A stretch of 64,000 nucleotides of DNA from Cyclospora cayetanensis (taxonomy: Eukaryota; Apicomplexa; Conoidasida; Eucoccidiorida; Eimeriidae): NCBI RefSeq assembly GCF_002999335.1, contig NW_020312635.1, forward strand, positions 62,001-126,000, written 5' to 3'. Below the pieces are notes generated by a model. The model saw nothing but the letters and a program-made list of their open reading frames with translations. It ran no database searches and was not told where the DNA came from. Positions within the stretch are counted from its first letter, which is position 1; each line of letters begins with the position of its first letter. Shown here piece by piece: positions 33,931 to 46,700 of this stretch. The position numbers and the translations under genes were made by a program.

Positions 33931-35180
33931 TCGCGAGTCACTGCATTACCTTCTTTTAAGTTTATGTTGAGTTTAGTTTTCAGTGTGTCTCTACAAATAG
34001 CCTAAATGCGGAGGTGCAAGCTACCTCTATAGCAAAAAGCACATATGGACAGCCAGGCCGAGGTGAATTCATTGACAATTTTATCTTAAAGTCGATTAAC
34101 TCTGTATATTGCGTCTCGAGTAGAGTACCAGTCCATGCGGATACCTTGAACGTCACATCCTCTCTCACGCCTCAAGCTAGGGCGCGTTGGGGGGACGGCA
34201 AGGCGCGGGGTAGCTTTTGGAGTGGGGGATTCCGTTAATTTCTCCGTGGTTCTGATACGGTTGGGGGTTTCGGGTCTCCATATGGGTACCCTATGAAGTA
34301 TGCTGCGTTCCGCATCCTGGCGAGCACACCAGCTGGCATACATCCTTCTTATTGTACTGTTGCTGCTCCTCTACAATTTTTAGTGATAGACAGACAACCA
34401 AGCCTCATGGTTCCAAAGCTCACAGCAGAATAATATACTTCAAAGAAGCTGTGTATTTGGATGGTTTTTGTCACTGCAACCACAGTTAGAACACAATCTC
34501 CTTTGAAGTGTCAGCAACCTGTGAGGAGTTGCAGGTGTTTCCTGAGTGGGAAGAGCATCATCATTTTGAACGGCTAGATCACCACCTTTGTGTAGTCAAA
34601 TTCAAGTGAAAATGTAGTGGGTAGTTGCTTCGCAGCGCGGATTTTTGCGAGAGGGGCTACCAGCGTGCCTACGTCCTGTGCAATGGGTATAAGGGGGTTC
34701 ACATTCTACTGCTTTGACGCGCGTCGGAGGGAGGTTGTTAGCAGCAGTGAAGGGATATGTTTGCTAGTAAATATATGGAGGGCCATGAAGAATTTAAGTT
34801 CATGTTTCGCTTCGCCTTTTTTCCACAGACATGTAGCTCCACCAGTTCATTGCACGGACGGGGCTGAGGGGGAAAGGTTAGGCAGTGCTGCGGCCGCTTC
34901 TCGGGGAGCTGCTGCGCGGCAGCAGCAGCAACAGCCACGACAGCACAACTCATGAGGGAAATCTGCGGCAGATGCTTTTTCTCGAGTTCTTAATTGTTGA
35001 GCTGGCAGCTGAGCCTCTGGCCTGTTCAGTTTCCGCGGTAGATGCGCTGAGCCAGCTGTTTTGTATTTTGTAGCCCCAGCAGTGGCAGCGGCAGCAGCAG
35101 CAGCAGTTAAGCCACCAGATCTTTCGTCTTTTCGTGGTCGCCTCTCCTCTTTTGGCTTGCTTTATCACTCGTCAGCTACA

Positions 35181-38100
35181 ATGTCTGCTGAAGGCGCAAG
35201 CAACGGCTCGGCTGCTGCTCAGCAACAGCAGCAGCACTTGGAGGAGGACGCAGGAATTCCGCAGCTTCCAGGGGCTTCCGGAGGCGACGACGTGACAGTA
35301 ATTCAAGGGGCGACGACAGGGCAGGACGGGTCGAATTCTGTACCTTCCCAAGTCGACTCTGGCTATGGGGGTTCGTCTTACCAGCAGCAGCAGCAGGGAG
35401 GTGGTGACGGCCCCCCTCAGGGAGGGTTGACGGAGGAGGAACGGACGGTTCGCAAGATCTTCGTGGGTGGCCTCAACAGAAGCACAACAGGTCGGTTATT
35501 CTCCGTTCGGCTGCCCCTCTAGCCGCCACTGGGGCAAGTATGTTGCTTCCGTTTCGACGGCGTTTGCTGTCAAAGGCTCCCTGCTTTCTTCACGGCCAGC
35601 TCCCCCATGATTGCGGTTTGAAGGGTGAAATGTGTGCATATGCGTGTGTGTGTATGTACGCCTGTGTATCGCGTTTGGTTGTGCAGCGGAGTCCCTTCGG
35701 GAATACTTTTCCACGTTTGGCCCCGTTCACCATACGGAAGTTCTTTTCGACAAGCTCACCGGTAGGCTTTGGGGGATGTCTGTGCACTTTTGTGTGGAGG
35801 GTTGCAGTCTTCTTCATGAGCTGCCGTCCAGGAGTCGTGAACCAGTTGTGGCTCCTCTTCTCTGCCGCCGCCTCTCCCTCTGCAGCTACATGCTTTTTGC
35901 ATCTTCGCCTTGTCGGGGTGCGACTGTCTAGGGGCTTGCGTTCAAGTTTTTTTTCCGACTCGCGCACGCGTTATTGTGGGTTTTGCATCAGGACGCAGTC
36001 GGGGCTTTGGATTCGTCACTTTCGAGGAGGCAGAGACGATCAACAATGTGGTGGATCGACATCACACCATTGATGACAGCCAGGTACGCAGGGGGTCCCA
36101 GGGATCGATATTTTTTGCGAGTTTAACCGTGGTGAAAGCAGGCAGGGGGGGAAACGGACTAGTTCCCCGTCTGTTGCTGAGTGGGGAGCAGCAGCAGCAG
36201 CAGCAGCGCACCAAGAGCAGAAGCAAGAGCACCAAGAGCAGAAGCGAACAGAAACAGAAAAGCGAGAAACAGAGAGACAGACAGACACTGACTGACTCTT
36301 ACTTTACTTTATTCCTGCGACACAAACTCCACCCACCTCGTTCGAGCAACAAACAGCCGACTGCATTTTATGTTTGATTTATTTCTCTCGGAGGACTGGT
36401 TCTATCTCTGCATTCTCAAACGACAGAGAGCGTCACGAGGCTACGACGTGAAGCCGGCAGCAGTTTTCTGCAATGTCGCAGCAGTTTTCCGCAATGTCGC
36501 AGCAGTTTTCCGCAATGTCGCAGCAGCTTAGCAGGAGTGTTTGGCGATCGAGTTCAAAACGGCCTGCATCAGCCTTCATGCGGCAGATGTATAGCGAAAT
36601 CATCAGGAATGCAACAACAACAAACAGCAAAGACAGAGAGTAAACTTGCCAGCTCCTGGCTGGCGTTTCTGATGATCGCGGGGACTGCTCTCTGCTTCCG
36701 AGGTTAGGAGGTCCTTATGAAATGGCAGCTAGCCACAACAAGCAAGGCAGCCAGCCACAAAGAAAGAGAGAGGCAGCTAGCCAGCTAGCCACGAGCTGCA
36801 AGCTTGGATGACACTAGAAAGCAGAAGGACAGGATAGCGAGCCAGATGCTGGAAGAGCTCTCACGATCCATCACGCACATCGCCTGGAGATGCAGCTGCT
36901 GCATATCGTTCACCGGATTTTGGAAGCCATAGCAGTTTCATACATGTGTGCATACGCATATACATATACGTACATGAATGTGGCTGTGTGTTTGTTTGCA
37001 TAGCAACAGTAAATGTTTTTTTGCGTGCATAGGTGCACGCGTGGACGTTGGCGTGTTCATGGTTGTGGAGCTAAGATGTGGATGAAGGGTGTCGGTCGAT
37101 GCATGCGGTGCTCGATGAAATATCGCTGTGGTGCATGTCTGAAGTTTTTGTTGCTGCGTTCTCTGGCTTCGCAACGGCCGTGCACTGTCTGTTTTGTGTT
37201 CGTGCGTCCTGGTAACTGTGTATGCATGCATTTTCTGCTGCAGCTGCATTTTTCTCCAACCTGCATTTGTGCGAAACCTCCGTCGGGTGTGTTTTATGTG
37301 TGTGTTTTTTTTCCACGCAATGGTGTTATCCAGGTCGAGGTTCGTCGTGCGATTCCTAGGGAGGAAGCGAGGCAGGCGCAGCCACGGCGAGAGAGAGAAT
37401 TCAACGAAAATACTGGCAGAGTTTTCATCGGAGGGCTTGGAGACGAAGTGACTGATGGTGTGTGTGGTGGAAGAGTCTTGGGAGGGGGTGCAGGTGATGG
37501 GAAGAAGAGGGGTTGCTGCGTGTGCCGTTCGTGCGCGCGATGGAAAGAGGCGCTGTGGGATTTTCGCTTGAGGCATGCGCAGCTGCACTTTATATTCGAA
37601 ACCAGGATATCCACATAAATATACAGGCATACGCACCTGTACATACACACCGACATGTATTTTGGTGTTCATATGTTGGTTGGACACGTCGGTGTGTACC
37701 TCCGTGTAGACAAGGGGATGCGAGGAATTTCGGGTCGGTGTGTGGGGGGTGTTTATGTGGCGTCTTCAGAAGTTTTGAAAGACTTCTTCTCGCGCTTCGG
37801 GGAGCTGACGTCTGCCAACGTCATGGTGGATAGGGAAACCAACAGGCCTAGGGGTTCGTCACGCGTCAAGAATTGTGTTGTTTGTAGCTTCCTTGCAGCT
37901 TAGATTCCCTGTATATGTATAGGGGAGGGAGCGCTATGTGTGTGGGCAGTGAGTCGACTTGCTGGCGGATTATGCCGTTTCCGTCGGGGATGCTTCTTAT
38001 GCGTGCCGCTATGTTTGTTTCTGTTGCTTTGTGTATATACGCATGGCCTTGCACTCCTGAGTCTTCTGTTTGGTGCTCTTGACAGTTCTGTATTCTTGCA

Positions 38101-39699
38101 GTTTTCCGTTCGTTGCGCTTTCTGTTCACGAGAGGGGGCACTGAGGGGTGTCTCCCATTGTGTGTGCCCTCCGCACGACGGAGAGGGAGCGAGCGAGAGG
38201 GCTGCGGCAAGGAGTGGCTTGCGTGTTCTTCGTTTTGCTTCATGGTGGTCATTCTGAGCGCATGCGGCGTTCTTCTTCAGGCTTCGGGTTCGTTATTTAC
38301 AAGAATCCAGATGACGCAGAGAAGGCTCTGGGGATTCACAAGGATCTTGGTCCTAATGTGCGTGGATGCAAGCAGAATTGCGCACTCTAGTGTAGCGCTG
38401 CTGGCTGTGTATTTATTCTGCTGGGGTTTGTGGCAGCGAGAGTGGGTTGGCGATCTTTTGACGACTCTCGGGAGGGGGCTGTTGTGAGAGACTCGCTGAT
38501 CACATGGAGGAACTTGTCTGTGGTGCTCGCCTTCGTCTTCTTGGCGCTTTCGCATGTCGGGTTGTGTGTGGATGCTGTTTTGGACTGCTAATTAACATGA
38601 GCAGGCGGAGGCGAAGAGGGCACAGCCTCGCACGCAGGGGCAAAGGATGCGCATGATGGGTATGGGTATGGGCGGCTCTGTTGGAGGTCCTCATGCGTAC
38701 AGAATGGAAGATCCGCGCTATTCTATGAGCCGTTCAGGTGTGTTCAGGCTGCTGCGAGTTCGGATAAGAACGCTTTGCGCGCTTTTCTGTTAGTTCTGCG
38801 CGGTGCCATGGAGACGAGCGGTCGAAGAAGGGGGGGTGTTCGTAGCATGCGTTTAGCATGTGGTCTTGGGTCTGTGAGCGTGTTTTTGCTCATGGAATTT
38901 CGTCTGATTCGCCGCTTTTTGAATGCTGTTTCGCGCGGCTACATCCACGGTGCTGCAGCGTTGCTTGGGGTAGAGCCGGTGTTGTTTTCCATCTTTTTTT
39001 GTGGGATGCTGCACCTAAACAAGCGCGTCTTTCGCCGAGTTCTAGGCTTCGTATTTTACGCGGGAAGCCTTGGTGGGTGCATGCATTGTGCTGCAGGCGG
39101 CTATGGATCTGGCGGGGGGGCCCCTGCTCAGATGTACGGAGGCTATAATTACGCCTACCACCCCTACTATGCTGCATACTATGCGCGTAAGAAGCTTGGG
39201 TGTTGGACGCTCCAGACGTCAGCAGCTCTAAGACTGTGTTAAGACATCTCGGATCGTGGGGGGGTCGCTGCCTCTTTTTTTAAGGCTGCCAGGGGGGCGA
39301 AGGGGGGGGGGGTATGTTGTCTCTTGATACGTTCCTGCTGCTTCCTGGATATTTGCGCGCATGCTTTTGTTTAAAGGGCGTCAGCCACGTGCGTGGAGGA
39401 GAGTGTCTGTTCTACCATTGAGCATTTTATCTTGGGGGAAGGGGGAGGGGGGATAAGGCGCCACTGTCTGTTGTTGTTTGTAATTGTTGCGGGTAGTCGA
39501 CCCTTCTCTTCTCTGGCCACTGCGATCGACGTCGGAATGCGGCTGTTTGCTTCCGCGTTTTTGCGCTTCAGAGGTTGCAGCCGCGTATAGCGGCAGTGGT
39601 GGCTACAGCGGAGGCTACGGCCAGTCACCGAGCGATGGGGGAGCTGGAGCAGACAGAGGAGGCGGTCGCATGCCTTCCAGTCGCTCGACTCCCTACTAG
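35181..39699 (+). CDS. Two-RRM RNA-binding protein (hnRNP A/B, Musashi or DAZAP1-like), 9 exons
   Basis: Exons: 35181-35490, 35687-35761, 35992-36083, 37334-37457, 37770-37853, 38281-38357, 38605-38737, 39097-39186, 39572-39699; phases agree and give 370 residues. RRM1: RNP2 is KIFVGGLN and RNP1 is RGFGFVTF, followed by ETINNVVDRHHTIDDSQVEV. RRM2: RNP2 is VFIGGLG and RNP1 is RGFGFVIY, with VLKDFFSRFGEL before it. The spacing and the ARRxxPRE-type linker (VRRAIPREE) are those of the hnRNP A/B-Musashi class, which binds single-stranded RNA in splicing, stability or translation control. The N-terminus is Gln/Gly-rich; the C-terminus is Met/Gly-rich, then Gly-Tyr-rich (YGGYNYAYHPYYAAYYA), a low-complexity tail typical of the class. 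The RNP1 motifs of both RRMs are split from their RNP2 motifs by introns at matching places. ATG at 35181. Confidence 0.92.
36455..36532. repeat. 21-bp tandem repeat in RRM gene intron 3
   Basis: Three to four copies of GCAGCAGTTTTCCGCAATGTC in the 1.25-kb intron between exons 3 and 4. GCAGCTAGCCA-type short repeats follow near 36720-36795. Confidence 0.85.
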
Positions 39700-41501
39700 C
39701 GGCGTGTTGTGTGTTCAGTGGCTGGTGTCTCTCACTGCGACGCCCTTGATGCGTCCTTTGTGTTGACACGCACAGACGCGGAGTCGGGCGCGCTGGCAGA
39801 TGGCCTCTTGGGCAGACTGATAGATAAAAAAGCCACGGACGCCGTGGGTGCTCTTGCATGCGCGCTCACGTGCAGAGGCGTCGACGTAGTATTTATAGGC
39901 GTCACATGTACGGCTTGGTGCCATTGTGGGAGAAGCACGCAAGCACGTCTGCGTCGTCTGCCCATCCCGCTGCACCCTCCCTCCATCTAAACACGGCAGG
40001 AGCTACAAGTCCTCCACTGTAGCCTTCGGGGTTCTCGCCACGCGCATGTCGGGGAGCCACCCCTCAGAGGCACAGAGCATTGTCTAGGAAGGAATTGGAA
40101 TTGGGGCCCCTCCCCCTTAGCTTCTTCGCTAGCTGAAGGGGCCTTCCATGAGCTAGCTGCTTCGAAGTAGTATTTCTTCTAGGGGCTAAGTGGTAGTGGC
40201 TTGGGGGGCCCCAGGGCGCTGTTTTAAAGGAATCACGACTTTGCAAAAACAGAACCTTTTGGCTGGTCAATTGGAAAGGCGCTCCGGTGCACAGGCGGCG
40301 GAGCGCTTTCGATTCGAGTCTTGAGCGTTTATTTGAATTTTGGAGGGCTCCCCTCTCGTGGGGGGGGGGGGGCGCCACAGAATTCAAATGGGGGCAAGGG
40401 GTTTTGCCGGTGCGCGTAGCTGTGGCTAGCATTACAGCAGGAGTCCGTGGCGAGTATGTATTAATGGTTTGACAGCTAGCTGGCGTAACGGGGCGTCTGT
40501 ATGTACACCTCGGTACATGGACTCTGCAGGCGTTGCACACACTGTGTGCACATGATATGGATAGCTAGCTGGCGTAACGGGGCGTCTGTATGTACACCTC
40601 GGTACATGGACTCTGCAGGCGTTGCACACACTATGTGCACATGATATGGATAGCTAGCTGGCGTAGCGGGGCGTCTGTATGTACACCTCGGTACATGGAC
40701 TCTGCAGGCGTTGCACACACTGTATGCACATGATATGGATAGCTCGCTGGCGTAACGGGGCGTCTGTATGTACACCTCGGTACATGGACTCTGCAGGCGT
40801 TGCACACACTGTATGCACATGATATGGATAGCTCGCTGGCTGGGCGCTGTGTAGCAATAGTTCGGAAGCTCGGCGACTATGTAATGCGGTGTGCTTCTCT
40901 TTCGTGGAAGAGGCATTATGAATTCCTGATCGTCCCATGTCAGTTACTACGTATCGAAGGCTCGTGAAACAGTGCAGTTTCTGCGCCTGCGCTGTGCAGC
41001 TGCAGGCCAAACAGCCAAACTGAGGCCCCTCGTTTTTTACTGCCTCTGAAGGATCGTCTCCAGAATTCAAATGACTGAACAGGTCTGCCTGTGAATGTTT
41101 TCCTATCTAATGGAGAGCGAGCCCGCTGCACTCACAGTGTCGCCGAGGAGCATGGGCGTTCATAAGACATGCACGGATGGTCCGCAATGACTGCTGGCGT
41201 CAGAGTTGCACCCCTTCCCACTCCTCTCTCTCGCAGTCAGCCAGGCATAGGAACACCTGAATTTGCATTATAATGGGTAGTCAGTGTTTCTTTGGCTGGG
41301 CATCATGAACGCAAAAGTCTCACCCGTTTAAATTCGCAGTCCTCCGCTTCCTCGGTTGTGCTCAGGTGTATTGGTACCTCAAGTACAGCGAGGAGGGAGA
41401 GGCGGGAGGGCCGTTGAATGCTCAGCTGATGCCCCCTCCGCCGACCAAGCTTGTCTGCCAGCTCATACATAGGCTCGGATTGTGCGGTTCGCATGGCAGA
41501 C
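39700..41501. other. Intergenic region with a minisatellite
   Basis: Lies between the stop codons of the RRM gene and NOP16, which converge. It holds the 89-bp array at 40475-40830. No supported gene; the long minus-strand open frames over the array change frame each copy and are artefacts. Confidence 0.6.
40475..40830. repeat. 89-bp minisatellite, four copies
   Basis: Units start GCTAGCTGGCGTAACGGGGC at 40475, 40564, 40653 and 40742 and are almost identical. Each contains TGTACACCTCGGTACATGGA and a CACACACTGTGTGCAC-like palindrome. A truncated start of a fifth copy lies at 40831. 89 is not a multiple of 3. Confidence 0.95.
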
Positions 41502-42661
41502 TTACTGAGGAGAGACTTTAGATCGCACCCGTTTTCCCTTCCTGCTCTTTGCCGGTGCAGTGGCTGCTTTTACTACGCTGGTTGAACCTCCTTTTGTTGC
41601 AGTTCCTTTGGCCCCAGGCGTTGCTTCTGAGGCTGCTGCATTCACCTGCCGCCTTTCCTGTAAGTCGCTGTTGCCTGTAGCACTTATGGCAACTTCTGTG
41701 CTGCGTTCTGCTGGTGCCTCTGCTTCACAGTCCTGCTGCTGCCGTTTCTGGGGGAGGAGATGGCTAAGGCACCTCAAGGCGGAGGTGCAACAGTGACCCC
41801 TGCGGAATGAGGCCGCTATTTTTTCGCACTTCCTCGCCGTCCACTGGTAGACATTAACTCGCGAGTCTCTGCCCATCTTCTGAGCATACCACAGACACAG
41901 CAAACCAGCCTTGTTAGCCACGTGAAATGAATCACACCTTTTGGCCTCCCCATGACAACCCTGGGCTTCTTCCACAGGTTGCTGCAGATCGGTGGCAGTC
42001 GACTAAGATCCACCATTATGCACGCGTGTTTTAAACGGTACCCTGGTTAGGATAGCGGAGAGAAAAAGGGTAGAACACGCTCTACAGAGGAGGGTTTAGC
42101 GACGTTCCTCACCGTATAGTCGTCTTGGTACTTCTCAATGAGCTTGCTGATGATCTTAGTTTCCATTTCGTTCAGCCTACAGCCACCACTCTCAGCAAGC
42201 ATTCCAGCCGTGTGCTAAAACTCGAACCCTTGCGGTGTACAGAGCCGTCCGCAATCCTCCAGCTGCACATGAGGAGGAACCTGCTATATGCTCACTCCTT
42301 TTACGCCCTACGTAGTGTGGCGTATACCGTGCTTCTAAAGGTCAAGATACACCCCAGGCCTCTGTCGGTCCTCATGGCTAGATTCCCCATTTTTCCCGCC
42401 TAGAACTCGTTACGCAAGCATCTGTGTTGGCACGTACTTTTTTTCTGGCGTTTTCATCATGAGATCTGCATCATCGGCAAGTTGGTCCTCAAATTCGCCA
42501 ATTGTGAATCGCTTTAGGTTTGCCGCTGGGGACTTGCTGTTAATCCACTTCTCTCGAAGGATTTTATCAGCGAGGTTTCTTTTTACGTCAACGTAGCCGC
42601 GGCGCGCTCGCTTCGGACGGCGTGTTGTTGGGCGGTACTGAGTTTTGCGTGTGCGCTTCAT
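41502..42661 (-). CDS. NOP16: Nucleolar protein 16 (NOP16), 3 exons
   Basis: NOP16 is a pre-60S ribosome assembly factor of the nucleolus. Exons: 42661-42438, 42176-42113, 41879-41502; donors AAAA|GTACGT and TACG|GTGAGG; 221 residues. The N-terminus is basic (KRTRKTQYRPTTRRPKRARRG) as in the family and is followed by VKRNLADKILREKW, which matches the region before NLAxxG in NOP16. The C-terminal signature is spread over two introns: IISKLIEKYQDDY, then KMGRDSRVNVYQWTARKCEKI, matching the family pattern KYGDDYKAMARDxKxNxxQxT. After it comes a Lys/Ala/Thr-rich tail of about 100 residues that normal NOP16 (about 180-230 residues) has only in part. The ATG at 42659-42661 is the first in frame. 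Confidence 0.85.
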
Positions 42662-43726
42662 CGTGGCAAGCGCGCACTTCTCGCTGTGAGGCGAGCGGGG
42701 GAAAGCAAGTGGCGGCCGGAGGTTGAGAAGTTTATCAGAGGACTTCCACAGAGGACGTCAGAAATCTCAGGCTCGTCGAAGTTTGCAGACGTCACGACTT
42801 GAATGCACGCTACTGATGACGTGGTGAGCGTACACCCGGGGGGCCACCAGGGAATCAATGCGTCGAGGGCACGAGAACGACGGAAAGCGCGCTGAAAGCA
42901 GCCCGGATGAGTGGGAATCAAAAATATGGAAAGGAAAGAAAACTGGGGAGAGGCAGAATCAGAGAGATGGATCGGCTGGATTCAAGAAGGATGGCGGCGG
43001 CGGAGTAAGAGAGCGCCTTCCCAAGGAAGACCACCGTACACGTAGTAGACGTATGAAGAACGAAGAATGTGGGGTTTCCGGGCAGGAGCAGCCACAAGCT
43101 GCCCTCTGAAGCTCAAAACACCCCTCAGACCATATATTTTATACGCCGAGTGCAATGGCCATACACAACACCGCAAACGACGGTAGGGAAGGCGGGGGGG
43201 CAAGGCAGGGGGGGTCCTGTTAAGGCCTTGTTTTCGAAGCCGCGCGCAGCAAAATCCTCGTTGAAGCGCTAATAGTCCAAAGCGTTCAAGAATTTGGAGA
43301 AGTTCTCCTGAAGGAGCGCGATCTGCTCATGGGAAGCTGGCCTCGAAGCCTTCGTGCATGCAGCTGGATCGTCGATCTGTGGGATTTCAAGAGGGCTGGC
43401 GACACTGCGTGCCTCCGTGTAGCGCCCTTTCTTTTACGGCGGAACGCTTTGGCATACCTTTCCTGCGAGGAGGATCTTTTTGCGGATTTTTGTGTTTGCA
43501 CGCGCGCGGGGACGGCACTCTGGAGACGGGGGGTGCTCCTACAGGGCAAAGAAGGGCCTCATCATCGGGGGCCCCCTACGAGGCCCCTATTTTCCCCGAT
43601 CTTCGAACAAAAAGCCGCTGCACGGGTGCACCCGTCGTGCCTGGCGACGCGTTATCTGCCGTAGCCGTGTGTGTTTCCCGCCGGCAGCTGTTCTGAAGAC
43701 TTTCGTTTCTCGAGTGTATCTCCACC
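42662..43726. other. Divergent intergenic region between NOP16 and the macro-domain gene
   Basis: About 1.06 kb between two divergent ATGs; expected to hold both promoters. Open frames on both strands are short, without family signals. Confidence 0.55.
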
Positions 43727-46700
43727 ATGCAAGCAGCGCCAGGCTTTCAGCTTGTTCGGAGGAGGCTGCAGACCTCCCTCCTGGCGTTATCTAGGGGGAG
43801 GAGCGGCTCCGAATCGCGCTGCTGCCTTCGCCACCGACTTTCTAGCGTCGCTCATGAGGACAGGTCGCATCTTTCCTGCCGCTGTCGCGCTTCCCTGGCT
43901 CTCCTCCCAACCGCTGCAGCCGCTTTTCCGGGGATCTCTGACGACGCTGGAAGGCCGCTAAGAAGCTTTGGGGGGAGATTTTCGGAGGCAAAGCAGACGT
44001 TCGCCACTTCAACGCAAACCAAAAAAATGCGACTCCTGATCGAGAGGGCACGGAAGGGCCACGTGGAGTACATGCGACAGCTGGGGGCCCCCCCTTCAGC
44101 CCCCTCGCCAGCCACTCCCCCTTCCCCCCCCTGCGCTCCGCCATACCTCCCCCCCTCCCCTCCGCAGGGGCCTCCCGAGGCTCACGCCGCTGCAGTGAGG
44201 GCAGCAGCAGCAGCTGCTGCTGCTGCTGCGGCAGCAGCAGCCGACCCCGACAAGAAACTCCTCTCCGCAGAGCAGTGGATCGCTCGAGACTTCAACATCC
44301 CCGCCGCCCCTGGGGGGCCCCCCCAGCAGCAGCTCCCCAGTCTCTCTTCGCTGCTGCTGCACGAGGCGCCTCAGCAGCAGCAGCAGCAGCAGCAGCAGCA
44401 AGCGGAGGGAGAGGCCTCTGCTGCTGCTGTGGAGCGTTTGCTGCGGGGGGGCCCCGCAGCGAACACCCCCCAACTCGCTGGCATCCTCTCGCAGGTGTCG
44501 TTCTCCCGCTTCGGATGCATCAATGCGATCCACGGAGATATTCTGAGCGCTCAGCTTGGGCAGCAGCAACAAGAGGAGCAGCAGCAGCAAAAAGGCAGCC
44601 AAGCGCAAGTGCTGCAAGAGGCTATTGCGGATTGCATCGTTCTGCCTATGCCTCCCAATATGGTGCCTTACAGAGGGCTTGGTAAATGCTTCGCCATGCA
44701 CGCTTTCTGAGCCTTCAAGCCTTGAGGCGTCTAAAGCCTCCTCCCAGATAGTAGAGCCTTAGGGCGGAGAAATTGTGGGGTCGATTTTTGAGGTTTGCAT
44801 CCGTGACGTTGAGAACAAGCCACCTACGCCCCTACGCACGCATCATCCCTCTTCTCTGCATTGCCTCCTGCATCCGCCTGCTCGAAACATGCACCTCTTT
44901 GCCGCCTCCGTCGCCAGCTCTCTCTCGTTTTCTTGCTCTCTCTCTGTCTGTCTCCCTCATTCTCTCTCATATGTCTCGCCGTGGCTAGACGCCCTTATTA
45001 TTCCTTGTTTGCCGTACCCTCGCTGCTCTTCCTAGGAAAACTGCTTTGACTTCGTATACCCTGTCCTCTCCCTCTGCTTCGGCAAGGCACTTCGTGCTTC
45101 TATCGCTTCTGTAATAGTCTTGCTGCGCTTCTCGTTTTTTGTCGTTTCGGTTCTCATCGAACTTCGCCAGCTTCTCCGTGTCAGCAGCAGCGCTCGCAGC
45201 TGTTTACACACCAATCCCAAGAAATTCACCGCTATTCCACACATCTCTGCTTCGGCGCCGCTACCACTTTGTTGCGCAGTCTGCGCCTTTGTTCCTTGCG
45301 CTGCTGCTTTTGCTGCTGCTTTTGCTGCTGCTTTTGCTGCTGCCTTCGTGTTTGATGGCGCCGTAATATCCTTGTTTGCCTTCACTTCAAGGGGAAGCTG
45401 TTGCGGAAAAATTGGGGAGCTCTTCAGCGGTGGCTTTGCCAAAGTTCACCGCTGTCTGTCTCCAATAGCCAGGCCTGCCTGCTGCCTGAGGCTGTCTTTC
45501 GCTTTCTCCTTAAATGCCGCATTGCACACTGCTGCTTGAGCCTCGTGCCTTCCATCTGGGGTTGTTTCTCGGCTGTATCCGCTTTGCAGGTTTGGCAGCT
45601 CTGGAGAGGGGCGGTGAAGCGCTGCAGCGCGCGCTTTTTAAAGGCCTTAAGAAGGCTTTGCAGCGCAAGAGACAGCTCCCCCTCCGTAGGCTGCTGCTCC
45701 CGATGTGCTCGCCGAGCCAGTGTAGCTTCAGTGGAGGCTGCGTTTGAGTCTGCTGAGAGCGCTGTCTCTGCTTCTCGCAAGGCTGCCTGCTGCTCCTTTC
45801 ACTGCCTGCCCCTCGTCTTCGACTCGCTTAAAAGCAGCAACAGCTGCTGCTGCTGCTGCCGCTTTTATGCCTCTTGCTGCTGCGAAGGCTGCCCTTGCTC
45901 TCCGTGTGTTCAGCGTCCTTTGAGGAGTACCCCGAAGGAAGTAAGCCTTTCCTGGCTGTCGAGTAGGCGGCAAGGAAACGCTTGACTCCTTAGCCCCCAA
46001 GTTTCTTAGCAAAGGCATCAACTAGCAACCTAGACCTCGATAGCTGTCTAGTCGCTCCACAGTCTACGCTGCTGCAGCATGGCGTGCAAGCAAGGGCGTT
46101 TGCTGGTGTGTGGCTTTGTGTAAGGCCAGGAATACTTGGCGAAGGTTGCTGCAGAAGAAGCGAAGCAACTGCAACCTGGTACTGCTTAGCGCCTTCTCCC
46201 TCGATGTCTTTCGCATGCGCACTTCCCCTACACACCTTTCCCCGTCTTCATTTTTGTTGCACGCCACCCGCGCTTTCGATTTCTTCAAGGCCTAATCATC
46301 CCGCCTCTCTTTCTGCCGTGTTGCCGCGTCTGTTCTTCCTTCCCCTGCCTCTTCCGCCAGCCCTCCCCTCCCCCGCGCACTCCCCAGCTAGCAGGCTTGC
46401 ACCGTTGGGTGTGTCGCTTCCAGCTAGATGCTGCATGCTCCACGAGGGTGGCAGCAAACAAGAGACGATATAACGCACTATATATAAACAGAGCACACGG
46501 GCTTGTGTGCCTTCAGGAGAAGTTCTCCTCACGGGTTCTCACGGCGCCACAAAGAACGCCCCTCTCCTCGCTTTTCTCGCGATGCCCTACTTCTGGCGTA
46601 TGCTGCTGCTGCTGCTGCTGCTGCTGCGTTGAATCTGGTGCGGCATATATATATATATATGTATGTATCACCCCGTGTGTTCTGCAAAGAATGAGGCGCT

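Larger units (their letters stand above)
31878..35180. other. Repeat-poor, AT-richer region without a supported gene
   Basis: About 3.3 kb with balanced composition and almost no trinucleotide repeats until 34900. It contains the inverted pair of a dispersed repeat (listed separately). No open frame with family similarity was seen. The last ~300 bp before 35181 is probably the promoter or 5' UTR of the RRM gene. Confidence 0.55.

Noticed and set aside
39104..39186. Tyr/Gly-rich segment as a separate small gene
   Set aside because: It is exon 8 of the two-RRM protein; both splice phases fit.
40476..41070. Minus-strand open frames across the 89-bp array
   Set aside because: Unit length is not a multiple of three, so each copy reads in a new frame; a repeated peptide is an artefact.
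44762..44822. A candidate extra macro-gene exon starting GGEIVGSIFEV
   Set aside because: The acceptor phase fits, but there is no good donor, and direct joining of 44681 to 45590 gives the better family pattern.
45032..46288. Possible minus-strand Ala/Lys-rich gene nested in the macro-domain gene
   Set aside because: Frames look charged and coding-like, but have no ATG start or consistent splicing, while plus-strand exons at 45590 and 46517 fit the macro gene in phase and in motif order.
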